Shown one piece after another: positions 35,220 through 43,453 of a stretch of DNA of 64,000 nt. The stretch lies in NCBI RefSeq assembly GCF_000016665.1, contig NC_009523.1:3657501-3721500 (forward strand). The letters run 5' to 3'. The position numbers and the translations under genes are program-made. The stretch comes from Roseiflexus sp. RS-1 (GTDB lineage Bacteria > Chloroflexota > Chloroflexia > Chloroflexales > Roseiflexaceae). The notes beneath the pieces are model-generated. The model made no database searches, was not told the DNA's origin, and saw nothing but the letters and a program-made list of their open reading frames with translations. Every line of letters starts with the position of its first letter. The first letter of the stretch is position 1.

Positions 35220-37607
35220 TCACTCATCGATCATGCGAAATGCCGCTTCTGCGATACTCGTCGGGTCGATCCCGAAGTGGCGATAGAGATCGGCGCGCGC
35301 GCCCGACTGACCAAAATCATCGACTCCCAATGCCGCTACCGGCACACCGTACACGCTCCCTAACCACGCCAGGCTGTGGGACGCGCCATCCTGCACGGTG
35401 ACTATCGGTGCGCGCCGTTCTTCCGGCAGAACCAACCATCCCAGCGGATCCCGGTCGCGCGCCGCGCGCCAGCGCTCGAACAGACGCTTCGGACTGACCA
35501 GGTTCAGCACGGTGACCGCCACCCCTTCGCGTTGCAGGTACGCCGCTGCCTCCAGCGCTTCCGGCACAATCGCACCGACGGCAGCGATCATCACCTGATA
35601 GGGGCGTCCGTCGCCACGCCGCGTAATGACAGTCTGATCGCCAAAACGCCAGTCGTAGAGGCGGTACCCGCCCATCACAACCTGCCGTCGCAGTTCCGCT
35701 CTCCCGACGCGCTCAAGCGCCGCATTGAACGGCGCCTGGTCGATAGGGCGTGTCGAAAGGCGCAGGTACGTCGCCTGCCCGTGGACGCGGTCGCAACACT
35801 CGCGGATCGCTTCCAGCAGCAGCCATGCCACTTCCTGCGCATAGCACGGCTCATACGCGCGCAGTTTCGGCAGTTCCGCCCCGATTGAGGGTGTGATCGT
35901 CGATTGATGGGCGCCGCCTTCGGGCGATAGGGTGATGCCCGACGGCGTTCCGGCAAAGATGAACTTTGCGCCGGAATAGACGCTGTAGATCAGGGCATCG
36001 AGACCCCGACAGACGAACGGGTCGTAGACGGTGCCGATCGGTATCAGCGGTTGCCCGCACAGTTCCGCCGACAATCCCATCATCCCCAGCAGCATGAACA
36101 GGTTCATCTCAGAAATGCCCAGTTCGATATGTCTGCCGGAGGGACCGCGCTTCCAGCGCAATAAACGGTACGACTCAGTCTCATAATCGGGGTGTTCGAC
36201 AGGTGTGAAGACGCCGGTCTTGTTGATCCATCCCGCCAGATTGGTTGAGACCGACACATCCGGCGAAGAGGTCACGATCCGTTCACCGATCGGCGTATCC
36301 GCCAGACGCACCAGCAGGCGACCAAAAGCGTCCTGCGTGCTGGTGCGCTCCGGTATGGCGACGTCCAGGTCAGCGGGAATGAGGGCGGGATCGCATGCAA
36401 CGACCGGCGGCTTTTCGGGCGGATAGAGGCGCGCCGCAACTTCGGCGCACAGATCGGCTTCGGGCGTGCCTGGTGCGAATGCGTCCCACTCGGCGCCCGG
36501 AGCGATACCGTGCGCGATGCGCAACGCCTCGATCTGTTCAGCGGTCAACAGCATCGAGTGGTTGTGCGGATGCCCGGCGATCGGCAACCCCCAACCCTTG
36601 ATTGTATAGGCAAAAATGATGGTGGGTTTGCCGACCGATGCGTCCGCCTGCGCCAGCACATCGAACAGTTCCGCCAGATCGTGCCCGCCCAGATTTGAAA
36701 GAACAGCAGGCAGCTCGGCATCGGGAATATCCGCAATCACGCGCGCGATCCGATCACCCCTGCCAGCCGGATCATCACACAAACGCGGACGCAATTCGTG
36801 ACCGGGCAAACGGATGAGCGCCTGGTACTCTTCGTTGCTCATGTCATCGATACGCTGGCGCAGCGCATCGCCGCCGGGTTGCCGAAACAGCGCCTGCAAC
36901 CGACGCCCATACTTCGCTTCCAGCACCTGCCAGCCATTCTCGGCGAACAACCGCTTCAGGCGCGCTGCCCGTATGCCGGGAACGACCCGGTCGAGGCTCT
37001 GGCGGTTCAGGTCAACAATCCAGATCAGGTTGTCCAGACCTTCCAGCGCCTCATCGAGGATTGCCTCCCATACATTGCCTTCGTCCAGTTCTGCATCGCC
37101 CACCAGCGCAATAAAGCGTCGCGATGTGACGTGACCGAAGTGAAGTTTCGCGTAACGATGCGCCAGTGCCGCAAATGCAGGCGCAACCGCCCCCAACCCA
37201 ACCGAACCGGTCGAGAAATCGACATCATCAGGGTCTTTCGTGCGACTGGGATACGCCTGGAGACCGCCGTAGGCGCGGAGTGTGGCGAGATACTGGCGTG
37301 GCAATCGTCCGAGCAGATACTGGACGGCATGAAACGCTGGCGATGCGTGCGGTTTGATCGAAACCCGATCGCCGGGACGCAGGAAGTGGAAATAGAGTGC
37401 CGTGAGGATCGTCACGAGCGACGTTGAGGATGCCTGATGACCGCCGATCTTCGTGCCATCGAGGTTGGGACGCACGTGGTTGGCGTGATGCACCATGAAT
37501 GTCGCCAACCAGAGAATGCGACGCTGGATCGCGTCCAGCACCGCGAGACGTTCAGGCGTGATCGCCACGGGTGTCCCGGTCTGCTGTCCAGGCGCAACAT
37601 CGATCAC
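35220..37607 (-). CDS. Pyruvate dehydrogenase E1, homodimeric (AceE-like)
   Basis: 795 residues from the GTG at 37605-37607, which has GGAGG upstream; another GTG at 37622 is in frame. It shows transketolase-superfamily order: N-terminal ThDP domain (KIGGHQASSTSLVTILTAL, STGSVGLGAVAPAFAALAH, LVGDAELDEGNVWEA with the GDxE...N ThDP-Mg signature) and the middle domain (HIELGISEMNLFMLLGMMGL). The homodimeric AceE type decarboxylates pyruvate with lipoyl-E2; no E2 or E3 gene is next to it. A transketolase-like or 2-oxo-acid variant is the alternative. Confidence 0.85.
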   Translation of the reverse strand: MIDVAPGQQTGTPVAITPERLAVLDAIQRRILWLATFMVHHANHVRPNLDGTKIGGHQASSTSLVTILTALYFHFLRPGDRVSIKPHASPAFHAVQYLLGRLPRQYLATLRAYGGLQAYPSRTKDPDDVDFSTGSVGLGAVAPAFAALAHRYAKLHFGHVTSRRFIALVGDAELDEGNVWEAILDEALEGLDNLIWIVDLNRQSLDRVVPGIRAARLKRLFAENGWQVLEAKYGRRLQALFRQPGGDALRQRIDDMSNEEYQALIRLPGHELRPRLCDDPAGRGDRIARVIADIPDAELPAVLSNLGGHDLAELFDVLAQADASVGKPTIIFAYTIKGWGLPIAGHPHNHSMLLTAEQIEALRIAHGIAPGAEWDAFAPGTPEADLCAEVAARLYPPEKPPVVACDPALIPADLDVAIPERTSTQDAFGRLLVRLADTPIGERIVTSSPDVSVSTNLAGWINKTGVFTPVEHPDYETESYRLLRWKRGPSGRHIELGISEMNLFMLLGMMGLSAELCGQPLIPIGTVYDPFVCRGLDALIYSVYSGAKFIFAGTPSGITLSPEGGAHQSTITPSIGAELPKLRAYEPCYAQEVAWLLLEAIRECCDRVHGQATYLRLSTRPIDQAPFNAALERVGRAELRRQVVMGGYRLYDWRFGDQTVITRRGDGRPYQVMIAAVGAIVPEALEAAAYLQREGVAVTVLNLVSPKRLFERWRAARDRDPLGWLVLPEERRAPIVTVQDGASHSLAWLGSVYGVPVAALGVDDFGQSGARADLYRHFGIDPTSIAEAAFRMIDE

Positions 37608-37625
37608 GGTCGTCCTCCACACGTA

Positions 37626-38066
37626 TCACTCAACCGGTTGATCCGACGGCGGTTGCGGCAAAAGCGCCAGAATCTCACGATAGTACGCTTCAAGATCGGT
37701 CAGGTGATGAACCAGTATCGACTTGAGCACATCAAGGGAGAGTTTTCGATAATCGTGCACGGCGATATTCCGAAAACCGCACATGTTCTGCATGGCGCGC
37801 GCTACAGCGCTAGAGAGCAACCCCTGTTCCGCAAGCGCCACAAAAATCTCGCGCAGCGTCGCCGGCATGTCACGCCCCTGAGACGCCAGTGTATGAGCGC
37901 CGAGATCAATCGCTGCCTGGATTGCGCGTTGTAGATTGAGAACAAAGATATCCTGGGTATCGATGTCCTCAAGCCGGTTCGGGTCCAGGTGCGTGACCGA
38001 CCTGATGCGATCCAGGCAACGCTGAATGATCGCCACTTTTGCAAGAACAATATCAGGGTCTATCAC
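37626..38066 (-). CDS. HepT-like HEPN ribonuclease toxin
   Basis: 146 residues. The HEPN/DUF86 active site is FRNIAVHDYRKL: R-x4-H-x-Y, the HepT motif. Paired with the nucleotidyltransferase next to it (4-base overlap). In the known MntA/HepT system the toxin cleaves RNA and is inactivated by AMPylation of the Tyr of this motif. Confidence 0.88.
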   Translation of the reverse strand: MIDPDIVLAKVAIIQRCLDRIRSVTHLDPNRLEDIDTQDIFVLNLQRAIQAAIDLGAHTLASQGRDMPATLREIFVALAEQGLLSSAVARAMQNMCGFRNIAVHDYRKLSLDVLKSILVHHLTDLEAYYREILALLPQPPSDQPVE

Positions 38067-38464
38067 TGAAGCATGCTCCGTCGTATCAGTGCATCTTCAA
38101 TCGGTTTCCGAATCCGTTTGAAGTCGGCGTACTCCGTCACCAGACGCATCACGAATTCATGATAGACACGTGGACGCGGGCATGCGATCAATCTGCCATA
38201 ACGGAGCGCCTGAAACGCCAGAATGGTCGGCGCATCATTGAGAACGATGAGATCGACATCGCGTTGTACGGCTTCTTCAAGGCGTTGACGTAGCGCCAGA
38301 CGCTCTTCGATGCCGGGAATGGCGCTGTGCTCGAAGAGTGTCGCCACATCAATATCGCTGTCGGGTCGGAGACGTCCGCGCACCGCCGAACCGAACAGCA
38401 GGACGGCGGCAATGCCCGGCTCCGCGCCGAGAACATCGTTGATGCGTATTTCGACAGACGTCAT
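38063..38464 (-). CDS. MntA-like nucleotidyltransferase antitoxin
   Basis: 133 residues from the ATG at 38462-38464 (an upstream in-frame ATG is less likely). The motif LLFGSAVRGRLRPDSDIDVA (GS-x10-D-x-D) and the third acidic residue in RDVDLIVLND define a minimal nucleotidyltransferase. It overlaps hepT by 4 bases and is expected to AMPylate the toxin. Confidence 0.88.
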   Translation of the reverse strand: MTSVEIRINDVLGAEPGIAAVLLFGSAVRGRLRPDSDIDVATLFEHSAIPGIEERLALRQRLEEAVQRDVDLIVLNDAPTILAFQALRYGRLIACPRPRVYHEFVMRLVTEYADFKRIRKPIEDALIRRSMLQ

Positions 38465-38545
38465 ATTCAACCCGCAACGCTCAACCTGCAACGTTCAACC
38501 TGCAACGTTCAACCTGCAACGCGAAACCTTCACCCTTCGACGCAA
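38465..38545 (+). repeat. Heptad/14-bp repeat (CAACGTTCAACCTG)n
   Basis: Three to four units of a 14-base period, then CAACGCGAAACCTTCACCC-type degenerate units, between mntA and pgsA. Same family, on the other strand, as 10203-10240. Confidence 0.7.
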
Positions 38546-38550
38546 AACCT

Positions 38551-39120
38551 TCACCGTCGCAGCAACGGCATCGCCTTCCAGAAATACTCCACGCCCGACC
38601 CGATCGTCCAGATCAGCGCAAGCCCCAGAACCAGGGGCCAGAACGACGCCAGGGTCAGCAGCGCCTCCGGCGATCCGGGAATCGCGCGCACTGCGGCGTC
38701 CACCAGACACCAGATCAGCGCGGCAACAGTGAATACCAGTTTTTGCTTCCCCCACTGGCGCGCCGCGATGACTTCACCTTCGGCAGCGGCGTAGGAACGC
38801 AACCCCGATACGGCAAATTCGCGGATAATGATGATCAGTGCAACCCATCCGGGCAACAACCCGCGTTCGACCATCGGCAACAGCGCGCCGGCAACGAATA
38901 TCTTGTCGGAGATGGTATCGAGAAAAACGCCGAGCGGCGAAACAACCTTGAGTTTCCGCGCGATTCGCCCATCGGCAATGTCGCTGATAGCCATCGCAAC
39001 TAACAAAACAACCGCGCCCAGATCGCCGGACGGCGTCCCCAGCGCGATCAGGATATAGAGCGCCGGCGTTGCGACAATCCGGAACAGACCAAGCAGATTG
39101 GGCAGATGACGAGTATACAC
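38551..39120 (-). CDS. pgsA: CDP-diacylglycerol-glycerol-3-phosphate 3-phosphatidyltransferase
   Basis: 189 residues from the GTG at 39118-39120, which has GGAGAGG upstream; longer frames upstream lack support. The CDP-alcohol phosphotransferase motif is complete (D-G-x2-A-R-x8-G-x3-D-x3-D: ADGRIAR then GVFLDTISDK). Membrane enzyme with about 5-6 helices; makes phosphatidylglycerol phosphate. LPNLLGLFRIVATP at the N-terminus is typical of PgsA. Confidence 0.9.
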   Translation of the reverse strand: MYTRHLPNLLGLFRIVATPALYILIALGTPSGDLGAVVLLVAMAISDIADGRIARKLKVVSPLGVFLDTISDKIFVAGALLPMVERGLLPGWVALIIIIREFAVSGLRSYAAAEGEVIAARQWGKQKLVFTVAALIWCLVDAAVRAIPGSPEALLTLASFWPLVLGLALIWTIGSGVEYFWKAMPLLRR

Positions 39121-39138
39121 GCAACCTCTCCATCCGGC

Positions 39139-39144
39139 ATTATA
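39139..39144 (-). promoter_or_regulatory. -10 box of pgsA
   Basis: TATAAT on the minus strand, ~20 bases before the GTG start, in the 40-base divergent gap with the PPOX gene. Confidence 0.45.
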
Positions 39145-39160
39145 CCTGAAGGAACTGCGT

Positions 39161-39577
39161 ATGACAGCATGGGAGCGCGATTTTATCGTGCATGGGCGCG
39201 TGGCGCGTATGGCCACCGTCGATGCACATGGACATCCCAGTGTTGTGCCGATTGTGTATGCTTTCGATGATCGGCTGTATACGCCTCTCGACGCGAAACC
39301 CAAGCGTGTCGCCGCAACGCAGTTGCAGCGTGTGCGAAACATTCAAGCACACCCGCACGTTGCGATTGTCGTCGATCACTATAGCGAAAACTGGAGCGAT
39401 CTGGCATGGGTGCTGATCCGCGGAACGGCAGACATCGTCACCGACGGACCGATGTATGTGACCGGCATTGAACTGTTGCGTCAGAAGTATCCCCAGTATG
39501 CAACGTTGCCGCTGGACGGCGCCCCGCTGATCGTCGTCACGCCGCTGACGATTCGCGGATGGCGCGCGACGGACTGA
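39161..39577 (+). CDS. PPOX-class FMN/F420-dependent oxidoreductase
   Basis: 138 residues, AAGGA upstream. A split beta-barrel of the pyridoxamine-phosphate-oxidase-like family: GRVARMATVDAHGHPSVVPIVYAFDD, KRVAATQLQRVRNIQAHPHVAIVVDHY and the AWVLIRGTADIV strand, as in F420-binding TIGR03668-like proteins. Substrate unknown. Confidence 0.8.
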   Translation: MTAWERDFIVHGRVARMATVDAHGHPSVVPIVYAFDDRLYTPLDAKPKRVAATQLQRVRNIQAHPHVAIVVDHYSENWSDLAWVLIRGTADIVTDGPMYVTGIELLRQKYPQYATLPLDGAPLIVVTPLTIRGWRATD

Positions 39578-39645
39578 TACCGGGACAGCAACCGTGTACC
39601 GGTGGCAGACCTGAACGCCGCCATAAGGACCGCCTGTTCTGCCGG

Positions 39646-41835
39646 TTATGGCGCAATCACATCGACGGATCCGATCACGAGGCGGTTGTCGGAGAGCGTC
39701 GGCGCGCGAGTGGCAATCGGCAGACGCGAAGCGGGCGCACCGTCTCCACTGTAGACTCCCAGCACCAATGTGTAACGACCGGGTGGGAGGGTATGCGGCA
39801 GCGGAAGGGATCGCTCATCGTGCACCGGGTCGCCAATCCGCCACGTGGTGGTCATTCCGGCAGGCGCATACCCGCCGAGCGGCGGTCCGTCATCAAGTGC
39901 GACCGGCGGCATGTCACAATTGCGGCAGAGATGGAGAAATATCCGGTAGTCGCGCGTCGGCGGCGCTACCGCTTCCCAGTAGAGTGTCACGGGAAGCGAT
40001 CCGCCAGCCCGCGCAGCGCCGCCGTGGAGCGCCAGCGTCAATCCGCGCAGGCGCAATTCGCCGCCGAATGTTGCGTCGAGCACTGTGTCCGGTTGTGGGA
40101 TCGCGCCTGGACCGCCGGCATTGAACGTTTCCGGAAAGCTCTGGCACATGAGAAGGACGCCAACGAACTCACTGCCGCCGCAGGGCCAGGTGCGCTGCGG
40201 GTATTGAAAGCGCAATCCCACCCATCCGAAGCGGTCAATCGGCAATGGCGGCGGATCGACCGTGCGGGCATGATCCGGTGCAATCAGCAGCAGCGCCCGC
40301 TTTCTTCCGGTCGCCTGCTGGTTGAAGAATGGCTCGAACCGCCGTCGGATGCACTCCAGCATCTGCTGCCGCGTTGGATTGACGATACCGCAGACGTCGC
40401 CCTCCGCAAAAACCGGGAATGTTCTCGGCTGCGGCAATGGATCAGGCGTGACACGCGGCGCATAGTAGGCGTACATTGGCTCGACATAGTGTGGATGCAG
40501 CAGCACGAGATCATCAGGATGCACCCGCAGCGCCAGCGCCGTCACCGCCTCGCGCCACTGTTCTTTGACCGGATCGCCGCTGAACAACCCTTTCCCCGGT
40601 TGAACCAGCGTTGCGACGCTGGTCGTCAGGCTGAGGACGAGCAGGACAGGCGCAAGGGCATCTGGCAGTATTCGGCGCAATGACATGGGCACGCTGTCTT
40701 TTTCGCCATGCTGCGCCAGAATCGGGTAGACCAGCGCCGCCAGCCACGCAGGAAACGCCGGCGCAACGTAGCGCGCCTCATACACGGGTACAAGGGTATG
40801 AACGATGGCGAACAGTCCCACCGGCGCAATCAGCAGAGCGACAATCGCGCTGGCGCTGATCCGTCCGGCAAGCGCATTGCGACACAACAGCGCGACACCC
40901 CAGAGCGTCAACACTGCCCACGGCAGGAACCAGGCAAACGTCGGCAACCAGAGATACCCTTCCAGATCGCCGGGCCAGCGATCCAGACTGAAATGCGCGA
41001 ACGTGAACCAGATACCCTCGACAATCCCGACAGAACCGCGTTCACTACCGATCCGTTCATTGCGTGTCGCCAGGATCGTTCCGGCTACTCCAGTCAGGCT
41101 CAGGACCAGCGCGATCGCAATGAACGCGGCAGCCGACCAGCGCCGCATACCGGCGTTCCAACGCCACAGGTGAAGCCCCAGAACCAGTGCGGCGCCAGCC
41201 AGCGAGAGGAGCGCCAGGCGGTGCACGAATACGCTGATCAACGCCACGGCAGCGAACAACAGCCATGCGCGCCGCGTATCCATGCGGAATGCACGCAGAA
41301 ACGTCCAGAGCAGCATCGCCGACGCCAGGATCACCAGGCTGTAAACCTTCGCATCCTGTGCGTGCCAGAGGGCATAGGGCGAAAGCGCGACGAGCGCACC
41401 GATCGCGGCGGCGCCCCGAACATCCCTGGAATCGGTGTGATGGGAGGAGAGTTCACCCACTACCGCCATCAGCACCGGCACGACCAGCGCCCCCGCCAGC
41501 GCCGACGGAAAGCGGAGCGCCCACTCCGCATCACCGGCAATGAGCACCCACGCCTTCAGCAGAAGATGGTAGAGCGGGTAACCGGCATTGGGGCTGAACA
41601 GTTCGGCAACCAGCGCCAGCCAGCTCTTCCCGGTCACCTCGACCCATGTGCTCCCCTCGTCCAGCCAGAGGCTCTGGGCATCCAGCCGATAGATGCGCAG
41701 CGCAAACGCCAGTGCCGTCAATGCAATCGTGACCAGGAATATCCGCTGCGTCGCGTCTGATGTATGGATCAGATCACCGGATGTCCTGGCGCGCCGGGTG
41801 AAAGCATGCAAACCGGCTGTCAAACGTTCTCGCAT
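39646..41835 (-). CDS. GT39-like polytopic glycosyltransferase
   Basis: 729 residues. N-terminal half has about 10-12 helices with the GT39/ArnT-type motif RLDAQSLWLDEGSTW (acidic D-E near the first loop) and HLLLKAW, and the C-terminal ~230 residues form a soluble beta-rich domain (HPHYVEPMYAYYAPRV, TLYWEAVAPPTRDYRIF, LPPGRYTLVLGVYSG). Such proteins use lipid-linked sugars on the outer face of the membrane. Acceptor unknown. Confidence 0.75.
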   Translation of the reverse strand: MRERLTAGLHAFTRRARTSGDLIHTSDATQRIFLVTIALTALAFALRIYRLDAQSLWLDEGSTWVEVTGKSWLALVAELFSPNAGYPLYHLLLKAWVLIAGDAEWALRFPSALAGALVVPVLMAVVGELSSHHTDSRDVRGAAAIGALVALSPYALWHAQDAKVYSLVILASAMLLWTFLRAFRMDTRRAWLLFAAVALISVFVHRLALLSLAGAALVLGLHLWRWNAGMRRWSAAAFIAIALVLSLTGVAGTILATRNERIGSERGSVGIVEGIWFTFAHFSLDRWPGDLEGYLWLPTFAWFLPWAVLTLWGVALLCRNALAGRISASAIVALLIAPVGLFAIVHTLVPVYEARYVAPAFPAWLAALVYPILAQHGEKDSVPMSLRRILPDALAPVLLVLSLTTSVATLVQPGKGLFSGDPVKEQWREAVTALALRVHPDDLVLLHPHYVEPMYAYYAPRVTPDPLPQPRTFPVFAEGDVCGIVNPTRQQMLECIRRRFEPFFNQQATGRKRALLLIAPDHARTVDPPPLPIDRFGWVGLRFQYPQRTWPCGGSEFVGVLLMCQSFPETFNAGGPGAIPQPDTVLDATFGGELRLRGLTLALHGGAARAGGSLPVTLYWEAVAPPTRDYRIFLHLCRNCDMPPVALDDGPPLGGYAPAGMTTTWRIGDPVHDERSLPLPHTLPPGRYTLVLGVYSGDGAPASRLPIATRAPTLSDNRLVIGSVDVIAP

Positions 41836-41859
41836 CGTTCAACCCGCAACCGCTCACCC

Positions 41860-43086
41860 TCATAGATCAAGCGCACGATGGTACGCCTCCTCGAAGCGCG
41901 CCGCAACGACATCCCACGACAGTTCTTCCAGCACGCGACGCCGGGCGGCTTCGCCGAGGCGAACCGCCACATCTCGCCCGATCAGCAAGCGTGTGATCGC
42001 CTCCGCCAGCGCCGCCGGATCGCGCTCTGGCACGAGTACGCCATGAACACCATCAACTACCACATCGGGAATGCCAGCGACGCGCGTGGCAACGATTGGA
42101 CGCGCCGCGCCCATCCCTTCGAGCAGCGTGTTGGGCAGACCATCGACGTTACCGGCATCATCACGCACCGAGGGCACGACGTACACATCTGCGGCAGCAA
42201 CATAGCGCGCAGCGCGGTCACGCGGAAGTTGACCGGGAAAGATGACCGCTTCCGCAACATTGAGTTCGTAAGCCCGACGTTTCAATGCGTCCAGCAGATC
42301 GCCATATCCCGCCAGCACGAGGGTTGCGTTCGGATGGATTGCACGTATGCGCGGCATGGCGTCGAGCAGATAGGTAAACCCTTTTTTATGGACCATTCTG
42401 CCCATCGCAACGATCAGTGGCATATCGGGAGGCAACCGGAGTTCTGCGCGCACCTGCGCGCCGGCGCGCGGATCCGGACGAAAGGCATACGCATCCACAC
42501 CATAAGGGATCACGGTTGCGCGATCCGGCGGTGCGCCGAGCCGCACTGCACGCTGACGGAGATCGCTGCTACAGGCGGTGATCGCCGCTGCACCGCGAAA
42601 CACAGTCGCGGCAGTCAGCGCGAACGGCCATCCTTTGAACGCCAGATAGACATCCGAGCCATGCAAACTGACTACCAGCGGCAACCGACACAAACGAGCG
42701 GCGAGCAGGGCAGGCGCGCCATTCGGCAGCACCCAGTGCGCATGGATCAGGTCAAACTTCTGACGCCGCACGAGGCGCATTGTTGCCTGAAATGATGCCG
42801 CCAGAGCAAACGGCGCCGCTGCCAGCGCCGTGCGCCGCAGACCAATGTCGGCGTGCAGTGATGCAGCATAGCCATAGACATTGAATGCCGGGTGGGGAGC
42901 ATACCGGTAAAAGTGCAACCGCACGCCGGACTCGATCGGCGCACGCCGCACCTCTGGATGAAACGGCGCCAGAACATGAACCGTATGCTGACGGCGCACA
43001 AGACCAACAGCAATCGACTCGATGAACGGTGCAGTCGTTTCTCCTGCATATTTCGGGTACGACGATGTGAGCATGAGAATGTTCAT
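41860..43086 (-). CDS. Glycosyltransferase family 4 (GT-B)
   Basis: 408 residues. N-terminal MNILMLTSSYPKYAGE, HAHWVLPNGAPALLAARL, and the C-terminal donor-binding domain (IVAMGRMVHKKGFTYLLDAM, FPGQLPRDRAARYVAAADVYVVPSV with GLPNTLLEGMGAARPIVATRV, the E-x7-E signature). Retaining transferase of the GT4 type. Ends 24 bases before the GT39-like start, in the same direction. Confidence 0.9.
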   Translation of the reverse strand: MNILMLTSSYPKYAGETTAPFIESIAVGLVRRQHTVHVLAPFHPEVRRAPIESGVRLHFYRYAPHPAFNVYGYAASLHADIGLRRTALAAAPFALAASFQATMRLVRRQKFDLIHAHWVLPNGAPALLAARLCRLPLVVSLHGSDVYLAFKGWPFALTAATVFRGAAAITACSSDLRQRAVRLGAPPDRATVIPYGVDAYAFRPDPRAGAQVRAELRLPPDMPLIVAMGRMVHKKGFTYLLDAMPRIRAIHPNATLVLAGYGDLLDALKRRAYELNVAEAVIFPGQLPRDRAARYVAAADVYVVPSVRDDAGNVDGLPNTLLEGMGAARPIVATRVAGIPDVVVDGVHGVLVPERDPAALAEAITRLLIGRDVAVRLGEAARRRVLEELSWDVVAARFEEAYHRALDL

Positions 43087-43310
43087 ACCTGGTTACTTAA
43101 CCAAGAGGCACGGAAAGAGCAGAGAAAATAACCGTGTATCACTTTTTTTGACCCTATCTGCACCAACGCGGCGACATTGCAGCGCCTCGGCGATGGTGCA
43201 CTATGGTGGAGCGGCAACGGCTCTGTCTTACCACGGTCAACATGCAACGTGCAACACCTGCAACCTGTAACCTTCGCACCTGCATCCTTCCTGCCTCTCG
43301 CCCTACGCGC
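43087..43310. other. Intergenic stretch before the hairpin repeats
   Basis: No gene seen. It contains GCAACGTGCAACACCTGCAACCTGTAACCTT, a degenerate version of the heptad repeat at 38465. Confidence 0.4.
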
Positions 43311-43452
43311 CTCGCGCCATTGCCCCGCTGCCGATCCGGGCGCAGCGCCGATGCGCCCCTACGTCGCCTCATGCCTCTTGCCTCGCGCCTCGCGCCATTG
43401 CCCCGCTGCCGGTCCGGGCGCAGCGTCGCTGCACCCCTACATCGCCTCATAC
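43311..43452 (+). repeat. Two units of the GC-rich tandem repeat
   Basis: Two copies, 78 bases apart (CATTGCCCCGCTGCC at 43318 and 43396), of the unit that is tandemly repeated at 51394-51812. They sit immediately downstream of the large GT39-like gene. Confidence 0.8.
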
Positions 43453-43453
43453 C

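Noticed and set aside
40708-41760. 350-codon plus-strand frame opposite the GT39-like gene
   Set aside because: Shadow of a membrane protein gene; Arg/Gln-rich with no motif.
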